Below, piece after piece: positions 19,885 through 30,915 of a DNA stretch of 64,000 nt. Position 1 is the stretch's first letter, and each line of letters opens with the position of its first letter. Source of the stretch: Microvelia longipes (Eukaryota; Arthropoda; Insecta; Hemiptera; Veliidae). The notes under the pieces were generated by a model. It was not told the origin of the DNA and did no database searches. It saw only the letters and a program-made list of their open reading frames with translations. Made by a program: the position numbers and the translations under genes. The stretch covers positions 22,119,930 to 22,183,929 of the forward strand of contig JACMZG010000008.1 in assembly GCA_018340805.1 (NCBI GenBank), given 5' to 3'.

Positions 19885-20955
19885 TACTGTTTACTGCCAA
19901 GCTTACCTGTATAAACATTAACTAGTCCAAAATTATTTTGAATTTGTTATTAAACATTAAATAAATTTACTATTATATAAAATTAATTAATTATATAATA
20001 ATTAATAAATTAATTATTAGGACATTAGGAATTGGGATGATTTTAGGATAGTTAGTTTGATTAAATAAATAACTATTAGTATTTTTTCATGTTAGAAAGA
20101 TAAATGTAAGAGATTTACTAAACATTAAAACTTATGTTTGTTTGTTTGTTGAAATATTGTAAAACTAAATTTTGTATTTAAGGCTTATTATTATTATTAT
20201 TGTTTCAATATCAAAATTCTGGTGCGGTAGTGGCTTTCTTATGTATTTGATAACAGTCTAATGTTGAATACATCTATATATTTATAAATAATTATCTTTT
20301 ACAAGAAAAGTGTATTCACAAATGTATTGTTACGAATACAATGTATTTAAATAAATAACTTTTAGGCCATCCTGTGTACAAAATATTTTTAAAACTTTTT
20401 TTAATGTCGATGTAGGTAAATATAAGATCTTTCTCTGTCTAAATATTTTCCATTCAATCATTGAGAGCTAGATCAGGTGGTTACAGGTAGATAGAGCCAA
20501 AGTATGGACATCCTTATGCCATTTTAATCCTATCTAGCCTGCAGAATACTGCCTGTCATGGGAGTAGCCGTTGCTTCTCCATAGCTAAACGCTGGGCTGT
20601 TGCAAAAAATATTTTTAATAACTTTATAAAATTAATTTAAATATTTAGTTCGTTAACTATATTTTTTTAAAAATAATTTAGAGCTTAAAGGTAACTTTTA
20701 TCTTAAAAAATTTAAATCTGCTTTCATTGGGTCAACATATTAACTTAGTAGGGATTTGTTAGTAAAATAAAAACAAAACTGTCCGCCATATTCACTTCAA
20801 AGTGAGAAATAAACTGCAACATAACAAAATAAGTCTGGTGCAAATGTCTGCAAGCCGGACAAATTTTCATTGAAAATTAAAAAAAAATAATAATAAGTTG
20901 TGATGCTACTGTTCACTAAATATACACCGAAAAACTAAGCAAAAATTGGATTGTT
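19885..20955. other. AT-rich non-coding stretch
   Basis: No gene or known repeat. The part at 20460-20600 is less AT-rich and could be a degraded repeat I do not recognise. Confidence 0.45.
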
Positions 20956-20959
20956 GTTT

Positions 20960-21120
20960 AGTTCAGCGCCCAAAAAACATAGAAAACGACACCCTAATCA
21001 AAAAAATATTTTATCCACCATTATTTTAAATTTCTGTTTTTTACGGTTCTTTCGATATTTTGGTCAATTAAAATAGTCGTTCTGACTCCGGACCGGTTTT
21101 ATTTGATTCGGCGAAAAATC
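20960..21120 (-). repeat. 'ACCGGTCCGAA' repeat, single inverted unit
   Basis: The reverse complement of the unit at 11868-12180. It carries GAAAACGACACCCTA and GTCGTTCTGACTCCGGACC. Confidence 0.6.
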
Positions 21121-21218
21121 TTTTTTTCGCCGGTGGAGACCTTTTTTAGGTAAAAAATTTTAACCTTGACTTTTACCAATTTTAACAGAGATAGCGTGTT
21201 TACAAAATCCATTAGAAA

Positions 21219-21238
21219 TACACACACACACACACACA

Positions 21239-21290
<52 letters not shown>

Positions 21291-21301
21291 TATATATATA
21301 A
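21219..21301. repeat. (CA)n followed by (TA)n
   Basis: About 20 bp of CA and then about 63 bp of TA. Part of the 130-residue minus frame at 21099-21491 reads through it; that frame has no recognised domain. Confidence 0.95.
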
Positions 21302-23086
21302 AATAGTAAATAAATACCTCTCCCCTAAAGCCAACCCTGGCTACGCCTACGCTTTCTGTCAAATGGTTCCTCTTAGTATATGCATATGCATACTCCTTGG
21401 TAATATCCCTCCTTAGCTTAAAAAGCATAAACCGAAAACTTAAGCAGGAAAAGGTTTGTTGAACAAGGAACCAAGAGTAACATTCATACACCCTTCATTA
21501 TAAAATCAAGATGACTTTGGGAATGTAAGTTTACTTATCCAGTCAAGAAAAAAGGGCCCAACTAAAACTAAGTGACCTTCTGCCTGGCTTTGCCTCCCTT
21601 CCTATTCCTATACCTGCTTTATAAATTATATACATATAAGACACGTTTCATGTACAAGTTTCTTAAAAAATGTTATAAATTAGAAAAATTGACTGTGTTT
21701 GAATATGATGAAATGTGTTCTGTATTCAATGGGATACTATATTAGGTTAAGCCTTTTTTGCCAATAAAGAAAACTTAAATTCTCAATGTCATTTTGCTTC
21801 TATGATTTTATGATGAGAGGTCACCTACAATGCCGTACGATTATTTATCTGATTTTAACTACACTAGATACTTTATATATATTTGTATCAATATTATTTG
21901 TCTTTGTCTTTAAAAGAATATAAATAATACATTAAATTTATAATCTAATAAAATTTTAAATCTAATACAGGTATCTTAAAAATATTTTTTCAATATTTCA
22001 AGAAGGCTAAAATCGGAATTGTTTACTGACCCTGATAACACACACATACATACAGACACACAGAAACCATACTCTTACAAATAAACCACTAAGAAGATCT
22101 TAAAGCACCTAAAACAGATAGAGCAGGTGAAATCTCTATTTCATTTTTTGTACAACCGCAGTACTTTTTCCTCAAAAACCAATTCTAGTAAAAATATTAA
22201 TTTTGATTTAAATAATACTACCCCTAAATTAATTTCCGATTGATTTTAAATTATAAATATATTATCAATAATAATCGGTTTACAACTGTCGTGCTTGAAG
22301 GTTAAAACTTAACCATTTTCTTGTTTTAATTCCTGACCCAAATACTTTTTAAATGATATTTTAAATGAGGTATAATTTGAATTGTGTAAATCTATATCAT
22401 TGCAGAGGGCAATTCTCATCTTTAGTTTTATTCTTGCCCATCACGCAAGCATAAATCTCTCAGTATGTTTTAACAATTAATTTAAATAGAAAATATAATG
22501 CTCGGTAATTTTTAGTTGAAACACATTTCAAACTTGAGGTCTATATGAGATTTAATGGGGATACTAATGTCTATAACTGCATTATTTATAAGCAATGGAA
22601 TTATTAAATGCTAAACTTAAAATAATTATACTCCTATTATATTCAGTATTATTGTCCATTATGACATTTAAGTACACATAAAGACATGTTAAATAGTAGG
22701 TAAGGCACACTAAAGTACACATGGCTTTGTATATTTAAAAGTACACTTTAAAGAATTGTTCAAATAATGGTTATAATAACGGCAGAAGAGTGAGCTTTGC
22801 CATTTATAAACAGCAATTGTAGCAAATATGAATTTGAAGAAGACTTATCTTAAACTTCCAGGAACACAGGCAGGAAAGTTTTAATTCCTTAACTGTTTAG
22901 GTCAGATTTTAAAATTTTGATTAATAATAACATTTATCGATGATAATTAGTTTAATTATCATGATAATTAAACTAATTGAATAATTACGATGATAAGTCT
23001 AAAGTCGTAATCATTTACATAATAGTTGGATTTACTTTAAAAAAGATTAAAATGAAATTTAATTCTTTTTAAGATAATTAAAAAAG
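21302..23086. other. AT-rich non-coding stretch
   Basis: No gene recognised. It includes the perfect 34-bp palindrome listed separately and several short CA/ACAC runs (22040-22065). Confidence 0.5.
22945..22978. repeat. Perfect 34-bp palindrome
   Basis: AATTAGTTTAATTATCA is followed at once by its exact reverse complement, with no spacer. It is composed of A/T except for four G/C pairs. Confidence 0.9.
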
Positions 23087-23360
23087 CAGGTACGGGATAC
23101 CTCGGAACTTTTACTTATCACATCGGATTCACTACGCTCATCCTCCCAACTTTGGACTCGCTTCGCTCGTCCTAAGAATATAATTTTCGACAAATTTATA
23201 CAGTATTTCCTCTTCGGACTCGCTATGGTCGTTCTCAGATAGTAAATACTTTCGTTTTATTCCTAGGGGTCACCCATTCAGGCAATGACCACACTCGATG
23301 CTGGTTAACTTTTATGATCGGAAAAAAATCATGGACATACTGGTTATATTGAAACGAAAC
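23087..23360 (-). mobile_element. 5S-rRNA-derived SINE, copy 2
   Basis: On the minus strand the head (about 23252-23321) reads CCGATCATAAAAGTTAACC, then AGCATCGAGTGTGGTCATTG and TGAATGGGTGACCCCTAGG, clearly 5S rRNA. The body has GGACGAGCGAAGCGAGTCC and the tail ends CCTCGG..CGTACCTG. This copy also keeps the 5S word CCGATCA upstream of the A box. Confidence 0.8.
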
Positions 23361-24549
23361 TTATTAATTACGTAATTTGTTACACATGTAACAAATTTCA
23401 ACTTAATAGGATTAATATCCGATTGTTTAAATTTTTTTTTAAAAAACGTACACAAGTAATAAGATAAAAATTGAACTAATGCTGATAATGAGATGAACCT
23501 TAGCACACATGTTAGTATTAAATATAGAGTGCCCAATCTCAATCCGATCGCATGATTTTTCCACGTTTTATGATTTGTCATTATTGCGGTTAATGGTGTC
23601 ATAATTTTTTTTGAATAGCACAACCACAGCGGTCGACAAATTGGTGAAAAGTTTCAACTCTCTATCATAACACACTAGGATCTAAGATGACACAGACACT
23701 AACACACACATACAGACAAACAACTTTGTGAAAAACACTTAGGCCTTAAAAACACCTAAAACTATTTTTATTCCTTACCCAATTTTTATTTATAAATGTA
23801 ATTAAATAAAAGAGAACTAAATAAATTAACAAAATACAAAGTATTTTAAAAATATTTAAAATTCCACAATTAACTTTCAATAATAAATGGGGTACTATTC
23901 AAGGTACAACAATTTAGATGTATCAATATGGAATCCTTAAGAAAAAGGTGCCGCCTGAGTGCAATCACTGGATTGTTTCTCTACCAAGCTTATCAAAGCT
24001 ATTAAAACTGTGCTAACTCTAATACTTCTAATACTCTAATATACTCTAATACAATTACAATTGTTGTTGTATTATTAAAAAATAATTTTTTAAAAAATGG
24101 GGGAGGGATATGGTCCTGACTTCTGAATATTTTCTCTACTCCAGTAAATTAACTCTAGCAAATTCAAATTTGCCATTATTATTTTGGTATCTTTAACCAA
24201 AATATGATAATTTTGATACTAATTTTGGTAAATTAAAAAAGTTAGGTTATATGATACCATAATATTATTTGTAACCCGCTTTGAATCTTAAAAAATAATA
24301 ATAATAATAATACATATCACTATATTCCGGTCATTTTGCATTAAACAATAGTATGGCATATGCCATAGATTTTTTTTAAACCTACAAGAAACAAATATTT
24401 TTAACCAACATCTATGATACGTCGAAAAGAGTGATAAAAGTTACATTAGACCAAAATACAGAGACATTAGTTTACAATTCCTTAGGATTCAATGCGGTTT
24501 CCAAAATAGGAAATATTACATAATTTGTGTTAATCTCCACGATTGTATT
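23361..24549. other. AT-rich non-coding stretch
   Basis: No gene recognised. It contains CA-rich runs near 23700-23720 and a G run at 24099-24108. The minus frame at 23312-23623 starts inside the SINE and is unrecognised. Confidence 0.45.
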
Positions 24550-24995
24550 TAGAACCCGGATTGGAACTATATAAACTCCTAAAATTTACTTAATATCTAT
24601 GGCTAAAAAGACTTATATGAATTAAAAATAAAATTAAATATAACCAGGGGTTTTTAAACTTAACTTAACTTTTCAAAGAGACCAAAAGTAGCAACAAAAT
24701 TAACATATTTGGGTAAAGTTATCAAAATAATAATAGTAAATTACATTTTTTTAGCAAAAGACCCATTTTTCCTACTGGCGAGGGGGGGGGGGAATTTTCC
24801 TCACCTAGAGGCTACATTTGATTATTACAGCCGGGGAGTATCCTTGATGATCTAGGGATAATACCCCCCGGGCCCCCTTGAAAGAAACCCTGGTCCATTT
24901 ATTTTCGTTCTGAATGTATGTAAAAGTCTTTTTAGCCATAGATAAAGAGTAAGTTTTAGGGGTTTATATTGCTCCAGTCTGGGTTTTAGGACGTT
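24550..24995. repeat. Inverted repeat pair (about 85-bp arms)
   Basis: The left arm (about 24550-24635: GAACCCGGATTGGAACTAT, then ATCTATGGCTAAAAAGACTT) and the right arm (about 24908-24995) are reverse complements, roughly three-quarters alike. The spacer of about 270 bp contains a G run (24782-24792) and a CCCCCCGGGCCCCC patch (24864-24877). It may be the ends of an unclassified transposon. Confidence 0.6.
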
Positions 24996-25111
24996 CCTTC
25001 TCTGTTTAATAATAACGTAACATTCATAAAAATAACAGCAGTTCTCTATTTTATCAACGGTTTCGAAAAAATTACAGTTAGCTACTAGGAAACAACCTTA
25101 TTGTCTTCGCC

Positions 25112-25424
25112 CATATTGATAATATTACTGGAGAAACCCTATAGTTTAAATATGGTAACATCGAAAAAGTAACCTGACCACCTTCGCAAATAAATACAAT
25201 CAAATATTGAGTACATATTTACAGTAACTTATATATTAGAACGTTAAAAATTCAAATCAAGGCACAAACAATGTGCGGGAAGCCAAAAGCAATTGATTTA
25301 TTTATAACCTTAATTCACTCTAGGAGGAAGGTTTCAATTGGGCCACACAGAGCTCCAAAAAGATGTTTCAGGCCACTCAAATATTGAGATAAGCAATGCC
25401 CTCTCTAGTATATATTCACCTAAT
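25112..25424 (+). mobile_element. hAT-type MITE, copy C
   Basis: Same internal words as copy A (AAAGTAACCTGACC, AAGATGTTTCAGGCC, CCTCTCTAGTATATAT), with both ends eroded (left CATATTGATAATATTACTGG). No target duplication can be seen. Confidence 0.65.
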
Positions 25425-25478
25425 CACTGCACCTAAACTAGCGGGATGGCTGGTTTAACTCAGCGAAGTAACATATTC

Positions 25479-25955
25479 CATAGATATATTATAGCTAGGG
25501 AGACCCTATTGGTTGAATTTTGAAACAATGAAAAATAACCTGACCTCCTTCGACCAGTAATAAAACGTTGACAATGTATGTAAACAAAAATTATTTATTT
25601 ATTTACTTAGTTCACGCGCGAGGTTTGGGTTCAAGCTCGTGTTCAGCTCACTTTGAGGGTTCAACCCCAACAGTTTACACGGTATTTTTAGCCTATAGTT
25701 TAGATTCTACCCCGATAAAAAATGAGTTTCAGGGTTGAACCCGTGTTAATGCTGTTCACACGTCAACATTCATAGGGGGGGGGGGGTTGAACACGCTCCT
25801 TAACCCGCATCTAACAAAGTAATTATAAATCAAAAACTCACTCTTGAGGAGGTTTCAATAAGGTAACATAGAGCCCCTGGGAGCTCAAATATGATGTTTT
25901 AGGTCTCTTGATATAATTAAGATAGGCTATGCCCCTCTAGTAATATATCTCTATG
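25479..25955 (+). mobile_element. hAT-type MITE, copy D, split by an insertion
   Basis: Left part 25479-25560 (CATAGATATATTATAGCTAG..AATAACCTGACCTCCTTCG) and right part about 25830-25955 (ACTCACTCTTGAGGAGG..TAATATATCTCTATG). Between them lies foreign sequence of about 260 bp (listed separately). Confidence 0.65.
25575..25825. other. Insertion inside hAT-MITE copy D
   Basis: Less AT-rich than its surroundings. It contains repeated words GGGTTCAAGC, GGGTTCAACCCC, GGGTTGAACCCG and GTTGAACACG, some in opposite orientation, and a 12-base G run (25775-25786). It is not found in the other MITE copies, so it is an insert. No family is recognised. Confidence 0.5.
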
Positions 25956-28680
25956 CAGTATGGTATGCTCACTCTTATCAATTTTGTATTTATTAATAAT
26001 TCTAGTAACATCATCATTTACCTTGGAACAATTGTAACAATCACTTTTCAAGATGACCGACTTCTAAAAGTGTCTCAGCAGCTACATTTTCTTGTCAGCA
26101 TTGGCTTAACTAGCGGCTAACGTTTCCAAAAAGCTATAAAGAACAGAGAAAGATCGATTGCATTAACGATTAAAGTAGAATCTACCGAAGGAATTCGACC
26201 GTACTAGCCGGTAAGTGATTCTGAACACCCTTTGGTAAGAGATCATATAAATAATAAAAACGTAATCTTAAAACTAACGTAGTTTTCGTTCGGCAAGCCT
26301 TTTAAATTACCTGTAAATCATAAACAACCTACGAAAATTTGGAAAACGTTGTTCTAATTATTGAAGGCTATTTAATAACGTCTTAATTTTATTATAAATT
26401 AAGCATAATTATATTATTACTTACTTTTAATTTCAACTGCGTAAATGATTAGCAAACGAGTAAATTTTCAACACAAATAATAGACATTATAATATGCTAT
26501 ATCTACCTACTTCTGAACAACTTTAAACAAATATTAATTATAAAAGTACAATAATTTCAAACACACGAAATAGAAAAATAACGTCCAAAAAGGAACTAAC
26601 CTTAAATATAACAGATTTCGTTGAGGTTAGAGGAAGAAAAGAAGTGGGGAGAGTCTTAGCTCCTGAGTATGGGCATGCGCACAGACATTCCTATCGAATG
26701 ACGTGGCAATCTGCAGGCATAAACCAGTCCTAGCCGGTTCCGTTTAATGTAATCGTCTCGATTGCGGCAGCGGCTTGTGTTATTTTTGTGTCTTTATTTA
26801 ATTCTGTCCCTTCGTTCATTAATGATGAATTATTAAATTTTAAATCCTTTAGTATTGCTTATTTCATTAGTTTTTTAAACGAATTAACTGTTTATACAAA
26901 ATATATTTCGTTTTAAGAGGGGAATAAATAATCGAAATGTTATTAAAGGCTTAGTCATCTTATTTATAGGTTAGGTTCAATTTTTAATAATTTATCATAG
27001 TATAAATTACTTTTAGTACGCTTCAATTCTTAGAATTGATCTAAAAACTTGGATAAAAGCTTCAATAAAAAACGATATTTTTAAATCGATGAACATCATT
27101 TGACTTCGAATTAGTCTTTTGAGAAAAAATTTTAACTATAAAAATTACTGCTATCCTTACTGCGTTAGTAAGATTTATAAACCAATTTTTGCCGGCCACG
27201 GAGGCAGATATTTTTATTTTATAAACCGATTTACATTACAATACCATTATCATAATTCTAAACTTTTATTACTGGATGATGTTACTTGAGTAACCTTAAG
27301 TACCACCTAAAAGATTTTGCTTGTTTACATTAAAAGTATTCAGTTCAGTTGTCACTTTTTGCTAATTGCAATTATCGAATATTATTGTTTAAAGAATCTA
27401 TGATTAGTCTAAAAATATAATTGTAAATAACCTATAACTGATTATATTAAAAGTATTTCTTTGACGTCACAACAAAACTTGAAGCTTAAAAAATCTTGCT
27501 CTAATTCACTTAAAGTTATTCTCCTGTTCTGTTTTTAAAACTACTTAAGGTTAAGGTTGGATTGATTCTAAAATTGCATGTGTTTTGATCTGGAGTCTCA
27601 CTGACAAGTCTAGCCAGAATTAAAGTTGGGTTTAGTTGAGCTAACCTTTTGTGTTATTCTTAACTGAGCCAAGAATTTATGTTAAGATCAAGCTTTTTTG
27701 AATAAACGTATTAAACCAAGGACAGAAGACATAACCCCGTGATTATGATTCGAGCATAATTATATATGATTGTGATGATTAAAGGTCACTATACTTAGAC
27801 TAACTATTCCCCTTACCCTGGTCTTGTATATTTGCTCTGTGTCATGCTCTAGTGTCATAGCTTGTAACTGACGAGAGACTTTTATAGAATACTTAAAAGC
27901 AGTGAGTCTGTCATACTCAATGGTGGGAAATATTTGGATTCTCGCATCGACAACTAGCGCGTGCGGGCGGAACTACTTTCAATTAGGGGCATGTCTTAAT
28001 TTCCCGCTTTTTGCCTGCTTTTAACTTTAACTTTTTTATACTTTCTTTTGCACGGTCTTCGCGTAAAAACCTTCCTCATTTAAGTTACCTCCCTCCCAGT
28101 GCAACTGACAGAGAATTTATGTTTTGGGGTCTAACAGACCCCACTTTTATGTATTCACAGTTGTTTGTTTTTAATTATTTATTGTTTAAATATCCAGAGA
28201 AACTCATTACTTACTGGTTTAAGAATAAACCTTTAAATCGAAACTTCCAATTTTTATTTAAGTCGTTTAATTCAATCAATTATATTGTCAATATAATTAA
28301 TACATAGCTAATATTGAATTTAAGATTAATTTGTCTCTTATTTATGCCTTTAAAAATGAATATCAACTCCAAAAAATGTTTTTAGGTGTGTACCTCCTTA
28401 TCCTACGTGTCTTAAAAATCACCTCACCAGGAACCATACGCTCGGGCTAGAAAGTTATAACTACAAGGTGTATGTATACTCCGTGTTGACGCAACAAATT
28501 CTACATTTTTTTTAGAGAGTTTAAACTAATGTTATAAGTTATTTAGAAGAGACATGTATGTATGACATTAGGCTAGATAAAGTACAGCACTGACTATGTC
28601 TAAATGGTAGTAGAAAGTAAGAGATCGTTTTACAGAGTTGATAACAGAGTTATTATTAACTTCAAGTAACTGTAGCTATT
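25956..28680. other. AT-rich non-coding stretch, possible unique sequence
   Basis: No repeat shared with the rest of the window is visible. The segment at 26580-26800 is less AT-rich, and so is 27930-28140, which overlaps an unrecognised 98-residue plus frame at 28011-28307. Neither shows a domain. These could be gene-flanking or intronic sequence. Confidence 0.4.
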
Positions 28681-28689
28681 TAAATGAAA

Positions 28690-28830
28690 ATTGGTACAAA
28701 ATCAAACTTGTTAATGTCCTGAACCCTATTGTTTATGAAATATGTGTGACGTCATAAACACAGGGAGACACGGAGGCGGCGTAGTGGCCTAGACGCGAAG
28801 TACCGAGGCCGCGGAGGGGCAGGTGTTTCT
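28690..28830 (+). repeat. 'GTGACGTCA' dispersed repeat copy 3 plus GC module copy 4
   Basis: GGTACAAAATCAAACTTG, GAACCCTATTG and TGTGTGACGTCATAAAC match 8318-8460. A GC-rich module follows directly (GGAGGCGGCGTAGTGGCC, then CCGAGGCCGCGGAGGGGC), so the two repeats may be parts of a single element. Confidence 0.6.
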
Positions 28831-29376
28831 AATAAGTACTTAAAACTGATACACTAAACTAAAGCTCTAAGTCTAAAATCAAGAGATGATTTATGTAGTG
28901 TTTGTTGTTACTTGTGTATACTTTCTTTTATTTTCAATTAATTTAAGTTGTTCCTGATTTCCTACTGATATTGACTCGAGTCCTCTTTGAGAGTTGTACT
29001 TTTCTCTGTCTATTGCATTTAATTTTCTTTTGTGTATGAGAACAATTTGGTATAAGTATTTAAAGGGTAATAATTTTTTTTCTTTTGTTAGTGTTTGTTG
29101 AAATATTCTCTACTTCTATTAGTGTTAAGTGGAATTTGATCTCACAATTGTTTGCCGGGATCTATTTCTTGAGTTCACTTACCCGAAGTATGTATTGATA
29201 ACAGATTATCGATGGTAACGATATTACGCGAGTTGATAAAGTATATCCACCTGATTTTTTTTTTAACATAACGTTAGTATTAGAAAGAGAGGAAGACTTG
29301 TAGGATGAACGGAAGAATTCAATTTCAATTATAGCCAATCCTATTTTGAACTAAAAATTTATAAATTGACTATTCA

Positions 29377-29408
<32 letters not shown>

Positions 29409-30613
29409 GTGTGTGTGTGTAATTTTGTAATTACGCATTGTAGAAGTCTTGTTTTTCTCTGAAATACATGTTCTTATACCACACTCCGTGTGGGGAATGG
29501 TATTAGTGGTAATCATTATTATTTCTAGCTATTACAGATGCTTAAGACTAATCTGGAATCGGTTTGTCCAGGAGTTAGCGTTATAAAATTTTCTTTTGAC
29601 AAGAAAACAAAGGGTAGGATTTTGTTTCATTTCGTAGGATTAGATTTTCTCATGTATAGGTTGCTTATATTGATTCTCCATGACACTGAACCGAGAGGCC
29701 TTTGTATCACACGTACCGTGTAACCGCCCCCCCCCTCCCTCCGAAGTTTTTTCTCCTTCTTATTCCAGCTTACGTGTTTCATTGCTTGCAGACTTTATAA
29801 AAATTATATTTCATATTATATTTAGTTGTACAAATATTTTTCTTATTATAATTCTTTGTTTAAAATACCTTTTTTAAATGTTGCATTTTAATTTTTTTAA
29901 CTATTTTATTTATTTTATTGTCCTAAAATCTACATTTTAAAATTTGTACTTAAAATACTTGTTTTTATATTGTGAGTTACTTTTTAGAAACACGTATTCG
30001 AAAACACTATGCATGTGTGTGTGAGGTACAGGTACACGATTGCCATCGTATATTGTATAAAAGAATGTTAAGTGAGTAAGTAGACTAAGTTTCATTTTTG
30101 ACTTGATTGTGAAATGAGTTATGCTCTGCTGTATGTATTATATTCATGGAGCGTTTATTAATAAAAATTTGATTTTTCTCATTTAACAGAGGATACTTAA
30201 ATCACTTGTGGTATACTAGATTACAATGCTGAAACAGTCTTTATTAATTATTGTAGGACCGTAGGAGGTAAACAATTTTTATCTTTTTACTGCAGCAAAA
30301 TGAAGCATTACTTCTTTCCTGCCTAATTTTAGGCAGGAAATAAGCGTTTTGCTGATCTGTCACATTAAGGGAGAAAGGGTAGTACCAAAACTGCCTGTTT
30401 TGACTTACCAGATAATATGAGTTCATAAATTTCTCAATATTTAGGTATATTATTTGATAAAAAGCAAAGTGTTATTTTCTGATAACTACTATTAAATAAA
30501 TTAATTACTAATAAAATCTTAATTTGCTAATTTTGAAGTAACAAAACTTAAGCAATTTCTATTTTAAGATCTTAAAAACTTTAAATAGCAACCGCTAACT
30601 AAATTACATTTGT
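28831..30613. other. AT-rich non-coding stretch
   Basis: A small (TA)n/(TG)n tract lies at 29378-29420. Two overlapping short frames at 29538-29877 have no recognisable domain. Nothing else is supported except the hairpin listed separately. Confidence 0.45.
30293..30354 (+). other. Pre-miRNA-sized imperfect hairpin
   Basis: An outer stem CAGCAAAA/TTTTGCTG (8 bp) and an inner stem TTTCCTGCCT/AGGCAGGAAA (10 bp, 6-base loop) are separated by an asymmetric internal loop. The total is 62 nt. It is in the size range of microRNA precursors, but the internal loop is larger than usual and no known miRNA seed is claimed. Confidence 0.5.
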
Positions 30614-30907
30614 CATAGAGATATATACTATAGGGGGCATTGCCTATCTCAATATATTGAGAGGCCTAAAACATCTTTTTGGGGCTCTCAGGGGCTCTGT
30701 GTAACCTTATTGAAGCCTCCTTCAAGAGTGAGTTAAGGTTATTATTAATAAATTGATTTAGTCTTCGCACATTGTTTGTGTTTTGATTTATATTTTTAAC
30801 GTTTTACTATGTAAGTTCTTGTAATTTTATACTGATTATTTGATTATATTTAAAAGCCAAGGTTATCTTTAGTCCTATAGGACCCCTCTAGAAATAATAT
30901 CACTCTG
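30614..30907 (-). mobile_element. hAT-type MITE, copy E
   Basis: Inverted relative to copy A, starting CATAGAGATATATACTATAG. The flanking 8-mers ACATTTGT (30606-30613) and GCATTTGT (30908-30915) match at 7 of 8 bases, as expected of a hAT target duplication. The right tip has decayed to ..CACTCTG. Confidence 0.8.
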
Positions 30908-30915
30908 GCATTTGT

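Noticed and set aside
28011..28307. 98-residue plus frame as a host gene
   Set aside because: No ATG context, domain or splice evidence; late part is a run of Phe/Asn/Lys codons typical of AT-rich chance frames.
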